Source: Craterostigma plantagineum (lineage: Eukaryota; Streptophyta; Magnoliopsida; Lamiales; Linderniaceae). From it: 64,000 nucleotides of DNA. The stretch covers positions 1-64,000 of the forward strand of contig JAPQWV010001055.1 of assembly GCA_027422505.1 (NCBI GenBank), written 5' to 3'. Both the position numbers and the translations under genes were made by a program. The number at the start of each line of letters is the position of its first letter. Position 1 is the stretch's first letter. Below are positions 1 to 11,332 of the stretch, piece after piece. The notes below the pieces were generated by a model that had not been told where the DNA came from, made no database searches, and worked only from the letters and a program-made list of their open reading frames with translations.

Positions 1-226
1 TTGAAGGCAGTTCGCGAACCACACTCAGCAAAATTTTAAACTAATTTTTCCGCTGATTCGCGAAAAGCACTTATGAAACTTTCGACAACTTTCTCAAATC
101 ACAATTTGGGCCAAATAGTGATGGGCCGAACTCAATCTCATTTTCATAAATATAAACAAGCCCACACTATTGATGACACATACACATGTTATATCTTTTA
201 TCCTAATCCTCGTTGTCTCTCATGTT

Positions 227-230
227 GCAG
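227..230 (+). promoter_or_regulatory. Splice-acceptor-like site before the extra ORF (SIRE-A)
   Basis: A pyrimidine-rich run ending TCTCATGTTGCAG lies 39 nt upstream of the ATG at 270. The same sequence precedes the SIRE-B copy of the ORF (AG at 31600-31601 on the minus strand). Conservation next to an otherwise decayed region suggests that the ORF is expressed from a spliced subgenomic RNA. No matching donor was identified. Confidence 0.4.
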
Positions 231-269
231 TTTAAGGAGGACTTCGCGTGTCCATCGAAAAAATATAAA

Positions 270-3200
270 ATGACAACACCGGTGGATCTTGTATATGCAA
301 CTTCAAAATGGATCGTGATCAAAGACAATAACTATTAGCTTGACCTGAGCACATTCAAATGTTAGGACGAGATCACCCCATCCATTTTGAAGAATCATCA
401 CCTTGGTTACACTTTTTCGGCTTCTGTCCAAGTCCCGCGGTCTACCTTCAACAATTCTGGGGAACAATGATGACTAAGATTGCCCAGCATAACAGCATAT
501 TCTATGAAGCCCAGATTGCAAATGAGACCATCAGGATCACAAAAGAATTCATACGACAAATCCTTCGGCTACCCAGTCAACCTGAGTACGAACATGAGGC
601 ATCCGAGGACGAGCTCATTAGTGATATGCTCAAAATGGGTTACTATTTCTCACTCGAGTTTGTATCTCGTTTTCAGCAATCAATGATTCCACATCCATGG
701 CGTACCCTCTTTGCAATTGTCAACAAGTGCTTCTCACCAAAGCACTCAGGATGGGACAGATGCAACCTTACGATTCTTAGGATCTTCCATGGGATTGTCT
801 TCAGGAAGAACTATGACTATGACAAACTGATAATCTCAGACCTGAATGATCAGCTTCACTAGAGGTCGAAGTCAAAATCGAAGAAACCTCAGAACCTGCC
901 CTATCCCCGGTGGTTCTCACTAATGATCCACCAATTTCTGACCACAACACCTCCAAGACCAGCAGAAGAGAACTACAGTCCACCAAACTCAAATTTCTGC
1001 AAAAAGGGAAGACCGACGAAAAATACTCCAGAACAGCCATGCCGATCCCACTAGAATTATTAGCACTAGCCAGCCCAGACAAAATCGAAGTCTACAGACA
1101 AAAATACAATGTGTATATCCCCACGACTCCGGAAAACCCCCCGGAGTCTGTCCCAGGGATAGTGAGAGAGAGAGAGATGGAGCGAGTGAGGACCAGAGAG
1201 CACCCTTAGAACAACAGATAGTACCTCCACAATCCCAACCGACCCAACAACCAATCATTCATGATCAACCTCACGAGGAACGACCACAAACAGAGCAGCC
1301 CGAACAACCACAAATTTTCATTCCTATGTTAGAAACAATCGAAATTCCCCAGCCAGAAACAGCCGGTCACCCCCTAGGATACGAGACGCCGCAATCGACT
1401 CAACAGCGCAAACTCAACCAGAACCAGACCATTCACCTGCCTCCCAACAGGCACGTGTCTCAAAATCCACAGAACCTCCCCTAATAACTGTCACCTCAGC
1501 TTCTATGTCCACTCCACAACAAATAATAACCATCCCCACGACACAGCCCAAGTCTCAGCCTGTCCCTCAGGCATCAACGTCAATAGAAGAGCCTCAGATC
1601 GAGGCCCTTCGAGGATTGGACGGAAGACTCTCAGATGATGATGACCTCAGTAGCTCAACATCCGAGAGCCACCGCAGAACATAGTTCTGGACGAGTGCTA
1701 ACGGAAAGTGGCCCTGGTGAAAGCTCCACACAAGCCCGTCTAATTGATGTGCCCGTAACAACCCGAGCACCATCTTCTAAAGATGTGTCGCAAGGAGAGG
1801 TCGGAAGACCCGTACCGGAACAACTTCTGATACCCCTACCGGCGTGACGACAGCCTACCTGGAGAATCGCCTCTTTGAGTTCTTAGAAACCGTCACCCTC
1901 CCAAGGGTTCGAGGACTCATTAGCGATGCCATGAAATCAGCCTGCACTGACAAAGGAAATGCCCCCATGGTAGAACACCAACCGTCACAGCCTCGCATCA
2001 TTTCACTACCACCACCACGAGTAACCAACGAACCCGATCCATGTAATATGCCTCTCCTTGAGCTCTGACATTGGAATCTCTCGCCTCAAGGAACTCGACA
2101 ATCAGCGGACTCCTGAAGAAGAAGATCTGTATAGAAAGCTGATTGCAGGGGGTGTCATACCTCACCCAACTACTTGCCGTCAAGAAGGTTCAAGGCCGAA
2201 ACGTCGTCATGACGATCCTAACGATCAGGATGGCCCTGAGGGGGAGAAGAGGCCAAGAATCAAGTCCCCGATCACTCGTGGCGGACGAGGACGCAGGGTT
2301 CTAACTCGTGGATGCGGCTCTTCCCGACAATCCAACCCACCACCAAAGGCCTCTAGGGGCAGACAAGCTATGCCAGGGCCGAACCAGACAATTTCCCTTG
2401 GCGAAGTTGGGTCTGGCTCTTTGAGGATTTCCACCCACTCAGTCCAAACAACCACAACCCCACATCCAACAAGCCACATAAGTCATACGATCCATCCCCA
2501 ATCTTCCATCCCATCTCTTCAGATCGACAATCCAAACACTTTAGTCGAAGAACTTTACAATCCACATGATGTTGCGGAGAGGTACATCTTTGGCGAAGAA
2601 TGGAGAACTCACCCTGAAAACCCGATTATGGCTAGAAATCTAATGAACAATGCTAGATACTTTCTCTAAAGGCTAACATTAGTCTAGTTCAAATTGAAGA
2701 AGAGAAGCTCGATGAAGGTGAAGACTATGAAGCAGAGATACCTGAACTTCCTGAACTTCTCTGACACACGGTCATAGACGAGAATTGCCCTCCAGATACA
2801 CACAAAGGAATAGACGAGCTACAACTTCCATGGAAAAACACGAAGGTTAATGCTCCATATCAAAAAGAAATACGAAAGAAAATCTGGAGGAGGAAGATAA
2901 GATCTTGAAGGTGGATGAGCTCGACCTCAGAGATTTAACGCATCTCTCACGACCAAAAGCCATTCAGTACCTGCTCTCTCTCCGTCGAACACTGATGTTG
3001 AGAGGAAAAGGAACGAACGTTGATGTAGACGTGTTCATACGGTTACTGTTACGGTTCACGGTTATGAACCCCCTGTTTACGGTTAATAAAAACGACTAAC
3101 CTTAACCGACCCGTGGTAATCACGGTTACGGTTACGGTTTTTGAACCGGCCAAGCCGGTTACTGTTACGGTTTTGAACCCTCGGTTTACGGTTTTTTTTT

Positions 3201-4514
3201 CTTTTTCTTTTTTAGAATTTCTTTCTTTTATAATAATTTAAATATATAGTAAAATACTTTGATTTTTTTATATAAAATGTAAAAAAGGGAGTCTTTACAC
3301 ATAAAAAAAAAAAGAAGAAATTTCCATTCCAGTTATAGTTTATATAATAACTTTCAACATTTGAAAAATAGATTACACTTTAAATAGTAAACAATATTAT
3401 GATTAACATTCATTCTTCGATTAGAAAATCCTTGACGGACATTCGTTGTAGGCATTTAGTTCTAAATATCATGTTTATCACTCAATATTCGTCTACGTTT
3501 TCTAAAGTTAATATTATGATATTTGACAAAATAAAAATTAAATATGGTGAATAAATTATCATTGGATATTATGATAAGAGCAATAAAATTATATATTTAA
3601 TTATTATTTAAAAGACGGTTAACCGCCGGTTATAACCGCCGGTTTACGGTTAGGAAAATGAAGAACCGTAACCGAACCTTCATACTTTACGGTTCGGTTA
3701 CGGTTTGAACCGTAACCGTTGACCACGGTTAACCGAACCGTTGACCGACGGTTCGGTTACGGTTTGGTTACGGTTTTTCAAACCGTCTGAACACCTCTAC
3801 GTTGATGACCTTCGAAGACTTGAGGTAGAACGACCCAGAATCAAACAAATTCTAACTGTTCGAAAGGAGCGATTTGGAGACATTGATTTCCCTATTTACA
3901 TTGTACGACGTGAAGATGATTCAGATGAAGAACTGAATGAAGGCGATCTCTCCTATCTCAGAAGTGAAGATATTGATCAATTAGTAGGGGATATAGGAGG
4001 CTTGGAGTACTCAAGACACCAGAATTAAGGATGGGTTATGCTTCATTAAAAAGATTCATGTTGTGTCAAGTCAAGTTCAACTCGACACGTGACCTCCAAA
4101 TGGCACTTGAAAGCAACATAAAAAAGTTGAATCTCACGAAGCCCTCCTTTGAGGCACCTGAGTCAGAGAGCTATGGAGAAGGACATATATTTGACGGAGA
4201 AGACCCTCAGTAATCTACTTCAATTACAAGGGAGAGAAGAGACTGATGAGAACTTCAGAAATCCACAAATTTTGTGATGGAACTCTCTGTATTATTCTAG
4301 ATAAGCTCAAAGAATCGTTGAGGAAATGAGAGAAGTAGAATCTGAAGTACAAGAGAAGTATCATAAGATGATCAAAATCATCTCTGACAAAATCTCCTTT
4401 CGTAGAAGATTGAGATCATATGAATTAAGACTTGGACTTAAAAGATCAGCCTACGAACTTCTGGAACCTTGGCCTCCTCCTCGCTCGAAGAAAAAAGAAC
4501 ACGTGAAGACTTAG
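270..4514 (+). pseudogene. Extra downstream ORF of SIRE-A, broken
   Basis: This is a long third ORF in the position of the Sirevirus 'envelope-like' ORF. ATG at 270 opens with MTTPVDLVYATSKW, as in the SIRE-B copy. A conserved N-terminal globular part (readable at 359-862, with YLQQFWGT and ITKEFIRQ) is followed by a Pro/Ser/Thr-rich acidic stretch, an Arg/Gly-rich stretch (about 2250-2360) and a charged C-terminal part ending at the stop at 4512-4514. Frameshifts, stops and the insertion at 3026-3799 disable it. I see no signal peptide, transmembrane segment or furin-like site, so an envelope role has no support here. The product may be gag- or nucleic-acid-related, but its function is unknown. 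Confidence 0.7.
3026..3799. mobile_element. Non-autonomous hAT-type element with CGGTTA-rich ends
   Basis: The 774-bp insertion is flanked by a perfect 8-bp duplication CGTTGATG (3018-3025 and 3800-3807), the size made by hAT transposases. Ends are TAGACGTGTTCA and TGAACACCTCTA, imperfect inverted repeats of the TAGRGGTGT type. Subterminal regions consist of many copies of CGGTTA/TAACCG, with an AT-rich core. No ORF is present. The equivalent position in SIRE-B (near 28720) is uninterrupted, which confirms a clean insertion. Confidence 0.9.
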
Positions 4515-4554
4515 ATAGTAGGCTTATTTGTAATTTGGACACTTAGGGGGAGAA

Positions 4555-4849
4555 TGTTAGGAATATTTTAGAAGTGTCCAAAATATTATTCTAAGTCTTG
4601 TTGTTTCTATACGATGTATTTTATATGTTATACTTTACTTAGATGGAGTTGTAATGGGCTTGCTAGGGGCCCATTGGGCTTAAATACCTTATACTTAAAC
4701 CCTAACAATCACTAAGGAAGTTTTCCATTTAAAAAAAAAAAAAAAAAACTCTTAAACTCACATTACGCCTCAAAAGCACTGTTCACAGAACTATCAAAGC
4801 TTTAATCCATTGAAGTAAATCTTGTTTTTGGATAATCTGGACTTTACAA
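4555..4849 (+). repeat. 3' LTR of SIRE-A, end truncated
   Basis: It starts TGTTAGGAATATTTTAG directly after the polypurine tract AGGGGGAGAA and matches the SIRE-B LTR (27688-27991) in reverse complement. The last bases (expected ACTTTACAACA) are replaced after ACTTTACAA by sequence of the Copia-A LTR. About 300 bp is short for a Sirevirus LTR. Confidence 0.85.
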
Positions 4850-5285
4850 AGTTAATCCTCTGATTCAACTTATACCAATCTTACGACCTCCCGCTTCTCA
4901 AGCGAATGGTTGACACAACCATATTAGAGTCGTCAACAAATAAGTCATGATCGACACTCAGTCACCCTATTGAGGCCTAAGACTTATGGGCTGATTTAAT
5001 ATCGGAGGATAATAGCTCACCGGTGCTCCTCTCTCATCCCATGAGAATCGGTGGCTAAACTCACGTATATGGGATGTATTTATTTACCGCCCCACCGGAT
5101 GCCTAGTAAGACTTGATAGGTAAATAAATAATATGCCTCTTAAAGAATAAATAATAAACTATAAATTCCTTTAATACATATAATAAGACATTATTCAAAT
5201 ACATAGCGAATAATATATCGATTATTAAAATACATGCCCTATTCATTACATCCTCGAATGGCATTCCGACGGCACATCCCCAACA
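4850..5285 (-). repeat. Copia-A 3' LTR, truncated
   Basis: The LTR starts TGTTGGGGATGTGCC on the minus strand after the polypurine tract TGCAAGTGGGAGAT (5286-5299). Its 436 bp match the first part of the 5' LTR (14744-15179) with scattered differences; the remaining roughly 1.8 kb is missing. Confidence 0.9.
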
Positions 5286-5299
5286 ATCTCCCACTTGCA

Positions 5300-6842
5300 C
5301 TCAGTACCATGCGCTATGATATCGTAACCCCATTTTATGAAGGTGTTCATCAAGCACTGCCTGTGAGAGAGACTTGGTGAACGGGTCCGCCACGTTATCC
5401 GCGGTAGCTATTTTCTTCACAGCTATGTAGCCATTCTCAACGAACCCACGCAGCACGTGGTATTTTCTTTCTATGTGTTTGGACTTTGAGTGAGACCTAG
5501 GTTCCTTGGCTTGTGCTACTGCCCCACTATTGTCGCACCACAATGGTAGAGGGCGGTCCACTAAGCCTGGAACAACTTAGAGTTCTTCAAAGAACTTCCT
5601 CATTCAAACACCTTCCTTTGCTACCTCAGGGCCGCAATATACTCCGCCTTAGTGGTGGAATCAGCAGTAGTGCTTTGCTTAGAACTTTTCCAAGACATTG
5701 CTTAACCATTGAGCGTATAGACGAACCAGAAGTAGATTTCCGATCATCCACATCGGACTGGAAATCTGAATCGGTATAACCATCCACCTTTAATTCTCTG
5801 TTTCCATAAATCAGTATCATATCTCTAGTTCGGCTAAGGTACTTGAAGATATTCTTTACTGCATTCAAATGTTCCTTACCAGGATTTGACTGGTACCGAC
5901 TTACTAAGCTCAAAGCATATGCAATGTCAGGCCGCGTACATAGCAACGCATACATTAGGCTACCGATTGCTGAAAGGGATTTCACTCATTTCCTTCCTTG
6001 CTTCCTCACTTTGAGGACACATGGATTTCGAGAGATGAATCCCATGTCGCATTGGCAAGAACCTTTCTTAGAATCATCCATTCGAAACCGTTTCACGATC
6101 TTTTCAAAGTAAAGGGCCTGAGATAGACCTATCATCCTATTCCTCGATCTCTAAAAGGCGAATTCCAAGAATATAGGTTGCTTCTTCAGGTCTTTCATGG
6201 ATAACTTGGTCGAGAGTCAAGCTTTCACCTCCGAGAGCATTCCGATATCATTTCCCATCAAAAGGATATCATCCACATAAAACACGAGGAACGTCATCTT
6301 ACTCCCACTAACCTTCTTGTAAACGCAAGGCTCATCTTCATTCTTTAAGAATCCATAGTTCCTAACTACTTCATCAAGTCGAAGATTCCAGCTTCTAGAC
6401 GCTTGCTTAAGTCCATAAATGGACCTATTAAGCTTGCACACTTGTGAGCATCTGATTGCGATGTAAAACCCTTGGGCTGCTCCATATAAATTTCCTCCTA
6501 GAGGAGTCCATTTGGGAAAGCGGTTTTCACATCCATCTGCCAGATCTCGAAATCATAGTATGTTGCTATGGCAAGCAGAATACGAATAGACTTAATCATT
6601 GCAACAGGTGAAAAGGTTTCCTCATAATCTATGCCCTCTTTTTGATTATACCCTTTCGCTACTACCCTAGCTTTGTAGGTTGCAACATGTCCGCCGGATC
6701 CAATCTTTCTCTTGTAGATCCATTTACACCCTATAGGTCTAAAACCTTGGGGCAGGTCTACTAGAGTCCAGACTTGGTTGGTGTGCAGCGAGTCCATCTG
6801 TGCTTTCATAGCTTCGACCCATTTCTTAGAGTCGACATCCAT
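5300..6842 (-). pseudogene. Copia-A reverse transcriptase and RNase H
   Basis: The RT begins near 6842, with WTLVDLPQGFRPIGCKW and KARVVAKGYNQKEGIDYEETFSPVA, typical Copia RT blocks. The catalytic block reads FYVDDILLMGND (6217-6441), with the metal-binding aspartates intact. RNase H follows at 5985-5301 (LMYALLCTRPDIAYA, then LWCDNSGAVAQAKEP and the closing NVADPFTKSL). Frames change several times, for example between 6498 and 6441 and near 5626, so no functional protein is possible. The sequence runs into the polypurine tract a few bases downstream. Confidence 0.9.
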
Positions 6843-7209
6843 CGTTGCCTGGTCGTAGGTAGCAGGGTCGTACCAACGATCCCCTTAGCCGCAGCACCTC
6901 TGTGCTCGACATGAGGCATGCGAGATATTCTACCCGACCTGCACAATTTTGGGCGCGTCTCGGACTGCTCATCTGTGCCCTCAGGCACTGATGTCCCTGG
7001 AGGAATTTTATCTAACTCTCCAAGAATCACTTCTCTGCCAGCTCCACCTTCTCGAATGAACTGTTCCTCGAGAGTGCCTGAATAGCTACGAAGATCCTTT
7101 GATCATCATGGAAGTAAAAATAATATCTGATGCTATCATCGGGTATCCGACGAAACGTCCTTTCGTGGACCTAGACTCGAGTTTGTCTGCTACTAGCTTT
7201 TTCACATAT
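6843..7209 (-). pseudogene. Copia-A integrase C-terminal remnant
   Basis: Directly left of the solo LTR the minus strand reads KKLVADKLESRSTKGRFVGYP, the conserved block following the integrase core in Copia polyproteins. It continues the frame broken off at 9503 once one copy of the CATAT target duplication is removed. A variable linker to the RT follows (readable from 7030). It shows that the insertion at 7210 entered an existing coding region. Confidence 0.85.
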
Positions 7210-9502
7210 TGTAACGACCCTCACTTTTAAAATAAAAAATGGTGGCGGATTTTTCCACAACGAAATCCGCGGAAGACCCAATTAATAAAATTCTTTCTGC
7301 AAAATATAATATATTATGGCGGAATAAAAGTATTTTACACGCGCACACGGTTCACATATGTCATATTTAACAGTCACACTCAAATAGAATTTATTGATAC
7401 ACAAAACACACTGAAACCTCTCCACAGGTCACATCCATGTACCGCCTTGCCCTCAAAAGACCATGGATCACCGCCACCAGCCTCGTTAGTTTTGACATGT
7501 TTCCACGTCGGGCTCGTCAGTACCTACAACATGTAAACTGAGCTCCTTGCCCAGTAGATGAAATAATGCATGATGCAATCGTGCACTCAATCCCAAACTC
7601 GATATCTCACATAATATGCAAGCTCTTTCTTTTCTCACGCTAATTTCTTATTTCTCAAATTAGGGCGCTAGGTTAAACTCGACACCTCGCATGCCTCACA
7701 ATAACGGTAGCCTACTCTGGAAGTTCACGCCAGGTCGCTCCTTCCGTATAATATATATAAGACGGTCAAACCTCGGGAAGTTCACGCCCGGGTAGACAAA
7801 AACGTTCGCATCTGTCTAGTTGACAGAACGCTCACACCCGTCCGCCGTCAGGTGCCATATTGAGTACTAACCCCGACTCTACAACGAGTCACCAATCACA
7901 AAATCCATTATCTACCCCACTTATGAAAGCGTTACCGTCTCCAATACGTTACATACGATTTCAGTTCAACACCAATCCACACGGTCTGAACTTCTCTCGA
8001 TCTAGTATGAAATGCACGTGACAGAGAATTGCATGATATACACAAGTTATTTAAATCGAATAAAAATATTCACCATATTTAACGTAAAACATAAAAAAAT
8101 AAAGACACACAACACATAAAAACACATAACAGTTTACGTGTCGTAGGTGAATATTGCACCTACCTGTCCTCCAGATAAAAGTCAAATCTAGCACCATTGT
8201 AAATCCCTAATATTTTGGGCCCTCTTTAAGCATCCAATGTCTTAGCTTTATGAGGACATCGAAACCATCCTTTACACAGTCATGTACTTACAAATAAGTC
8301 AACCCCTAAAAACAGTAGTATATTGAAATCTTGAAATGACGGAGAATTCTAATATCGAAAAATAAATCATATAAGCTGATATAGCTATCCCCAAGATAAT
8401 ATATATAACCACAAACACAACACCATTATAATAATCACGAAATATATCCTATCTTAGTGAACCAAATCCAGATCATAACCAAAACAATCATTCTATGCTT
8501 CTCATCTGTACACGCTTCATAATAATTCTATTATTGAAAATCCTTTGTATAAATATTAAGACATACGTAACATAATTAATTCGATAATATGAAATTTAAC
8601 TCTAGTTTCCTAAAAGTTTCTAAACTACCAAAGATATTGTTTTCAACAAACAATTCAGAACTATACTAAATATCACGTACTCTAGTACTGAGGTTTTCCA
8701 CATGAGCACATAACCATTTCAAAGATCCGAGAAAACCCTAATAAAACCTTAAATGATTCACCTTAAACACATGTTAAAATTTACATAGCTACATAATTCA
8801 CATAAGTCATGTAAAGAAAAACACATAAGGGGTAACATATTTTTGTATTGTAAATGAAATATCTACCTTACCTCACGTAATAACGTTGGGCTTGTTAAGG
8901 TTAAGCTTGTCGAAGTTTCTCCGTTTTTCTTCTAGTTAAATATCCTCGCCCTTTTTACTAAATATTCTCATCTTTTGCTCAATCGTGTATGTGTTTTCCT
9001 CAAATAATAGTTGGATATATATATATATATATATAGCATTACGAAAGGAGAGGGTTACGAGTAGGTGATTGGTCGATGTGTTTTACCTTGTGGCTAAGTA
9101 TGTAATTCTTTCCTCTCATATTATATTAGTGTACTAAGTGTTCCACATGTAATATCTCACGATCAAATGACTCACCAATTAGTCATACTTATCAATTGGT
9201 CATGCCTAATATCAACGTCAATGCCCCCTTTTCTTTTTAATAATGCTTGTGATATTTATTAAAGGTTATTTCAATTATGAGGGAACAAGAGACTCGTCCT
9301 TTTCTTCTTTCCTTAAAGCAATATCAACCCTTAAGTACAATATTTTATTAATGCAATGGTCATTCTTATCATTTTAAATTATTTTCTAACTATATATTTG
9401 AATTAATTTCGAAAACTTATAACTTTAATATCTTCATTTCTTTCTGAAATTTCGAAGTCTAATTACTTCAAAATCTCGTATTAAATTATTACAGATATTA
9501 CA
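7210..9502 (-). mobile_element. Solo LTR, Ty3/Gypsy-like
   Basis: The 2,293-bp insertion reads TGTAATATCTGTAATAAT to GTGAGGGTCGTTACA on the minus strand (TG to CA, ends forming a short inverted repeat TGTAA/TTACA). It is flanked by a perfect 5-bp duplication CATAT (7205-7209 and 9503-9507). There is no internal coding region, primer site or second LTR, so it is a solo LTR left by LTR-LTR recombination. Terminal sequence and length resemble chromovirus LTRs, but the lineage is an inference. It contains a (TA)n run near 9010-9035. Confidence 0.85.
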
Positions 9503-10250
9503 CATATGCAGGACAACCCCAAAACCCTTAAGTGATTCAAGCTAGGCTTCTTACCATTCCAAATTACGTAGGTACCCTATCAACAGACTTCGAAGGGGTT
9601 CCGTTCAAAACATAAACTGCACTTTGCAAAGCATATCCCCATAACGATATGGGAAGATCTGTATAGCTTAGTATAGATCGAACTTTATCTAATAATGTAC
9701 GATTTCTGCGTTTGGCAGCACCATTCAGTTGTGGTGTCCCGGACGGTGTAAACTGCGAAATAGTTCCATTTTCTTTCAAGAAATCGTCGAACGCGAGACT
9801 CATATACTGGCCGTCTCGATATGATCGTACGATTTTAATTTGTCTCCCAGTTTGATTTCAACTAAAGTCTTGAATTCTTTGAACTTTTCAAGCGTTTCAG
9901 ACTTGTGCTTCAACAGATACACCAAGCCGTAGCGAGAGTGGTCGTCTGTGAAAGTCACAAAATAGTGGAAATTACCTCGGGCCGCTACACTAAACGGTCC
10001 ACAAACGTCTGTATGGATCAAATCCAAAATATTAGTGGCTCTTTGAAAAGTCCCTGTAAAGGGAGACTTAGTCATTTTGCCAAGGATACAAGACTCGCAC
10101 GTTGGATAGGAATCTGATTCCCTAGGCTTAATAATGCCATGTTTCTCCAACTCTTGAATCTTTCGAACTCCGGCATGACCGAGTCTAATATGCCACGAAT
10201 ACTTCTTGTTTAACTCTAAGTTACGTTTGTCGGTAACTACATTCGCGTGT
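9503..10250 (-). pseudogene. Copia-A integrase, N-terminal and core part
   Basis: The minus strand shows the pre-integrase zinc region (CESCILGKMTKSPF), then DLIHTDVCGPFSVAARGNFHYFVTFTDDHSRYG (10150-9800), with the first two core aspartates in the usual blocks, then FTPSGTPQLNGAAKRRNRTLLDKVRS (9803-9564), which carries the third block. The usual Glu position in the last block reads Ala-Lys instead of Glu-Arg (GAAKRRN). A frameshift lies near 9564. The protein breaks off at the solo LTR. Confidence 0.9.
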
Positions 10251-10252
10251 TC

Positions 10253-10625
10253 CTAGGCGTTAACGTAATATAAACCATTTATTAACGTTGCATTTCCTAC
10301 GCATTTATTTCCAAAATAAATATCATAAATATTATTATTGAACCGAAATTCATAACCATTCTTACTCAAAGCAGGAATAAAAATAATATTTTCAGCCCCT
10401 TGGGCAAGCACATCGGATGAATATAATACATGTCCAGAACTTAATACAAGAGTCTTCGATCCAACATGACTAGCAGGTACACTATGTCCGCTAGCAGTGT
10501 TGATCAAGACGTCTCGTTCCGCCAGCTTCCTACTAGTTCCAGACCCTGGTTCAAAACGCAAATGTGAGCACTAGCTCCCGAGACAAGAATCCACGAAGTG
10601 GAAAATACAGTAACTGATCAATAAG
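10253..10625 (-). pseudogene. Copia-A protease region, active-site Asp replaced
   Basis: Copia protease follows gag and normally contains an Asp-Ser/Thr-Gly catalytic motif after a Trp-Ile/Leu. Here the block near 10570-10620 reads WILVSGASAHIC, so the catalytic Asp is Val. The downstream part (10561-10253) continues with LVLSSGHVLYSSDVL and ends before the pre-integrase region. A frame change separates the two parts. It is non-functional as read. Confidence 0.75.
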
Positions 10626-10639
10626 TTTCCGGAACTTAC

Positions 10640-11332
10640 CTGATGCCCCAGAAGCTCGAAGCTTGGGGCAGTCCCTTTTTCCAATGGCCCAGCTCTTGGC
10701 AGTGAAGGCACCTATCAGTCGCCTTCGGAACTTTAGGCACGTTCACTTGGCCTTTCCCTTTTTCTTAACCCCTTCTTTTGTCTTATTAGGCTTGGTTTGG
10801 GCTTGTTCGACTTAGATCTCTTAGACCTTGTAGTCGCAACAAGCGCAACCTCTTTTCCCTTTCCTTTCTTCAGCTCATGCTGAGTCTGAACCAGCGTGTT
10901 CATGAGTTCAGGAATCAAAAATCGCCTATCGCTCTTATTATAGTTTATAATAAAATGAGCAAATGGGAGTGACTGAAGGATCATGTCATCTGAAGCTCGT
11001 TGTGAATGGGACAACCGAGAGAACCTAGTTCCTCGATGTATCCAATGAGCTATCAACATGTGTCGCGACATCTGCTCCCTCAGGCATCTTGATATGAAAG
11101 AGGTTGTCAGCAGCACGGTATCAGGCTATCTCGACTGCTCGCTGTACAACTCCTTCAGATGAATCAATATCTCGCGCATTTGCATATACTCATGCGGACG
11201 CTGCAGATCATTATTCATCACAGGTAACATATAAGCCTTGACACGGGCAAGCCATCCATTTGGCATAATATTCCCTGTTAGCATCACTCGCACCCTCTTG
11301 GGGTTCGAGTGGTATAAGTCCCTCAAGGACAT
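10640..11332 (-). pseudogene. Copia-A gag remnant with zinc knuckle
   Basis: Readable stretches lie at 11332-11126 and 11116-10733 in different frames; the second includes FIINYNKSDRRF and a lysine-rich tail, typical of Copia gag. Near 10665-10710 a CX2CX4H zinc knuckle (CLHCQELGHWK) loses its last Cys through a one-base gain in an A/G run; the other frame reads KRDCPK. Many stops are present. The start is not certain. Confidence 0.75.

Larger units (their letters stand above)
1..4849 (+). mobile_element. SIRE-A: 3' part of a Sirevirus-like Copia element
   Basis: The segment holds, in order, the end of a spacer with TTCGCGAA palindromes (11-18 and 57-64), a splice-acceptor-like site (CAG ending at 230), a long extra ORF (270-4514), a polypurine tract (about 4541-4554) and a 3' LTR (4555-4849). 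The same order recurs in inverted orientation at 27688-31900 (SIRE-B), where it lies downstream of a Copia pol. That is why this copy is assigned to the same family although its pol lies outside the window. A hAT-type element interrupts it at 3026-3799. The right end lacks the last few LTR bases and abuts another element's LTR. The 5' part is cut by the window edge. Confidence 0.8.

Noticed and set aside
3040..3190. Telomere-like TTACGG repeats
   Set aside because: The hexamers are irregular, occur in both orientations and are bounded by hAT ends with an 8-bp duplication; they are subterminal repeats.
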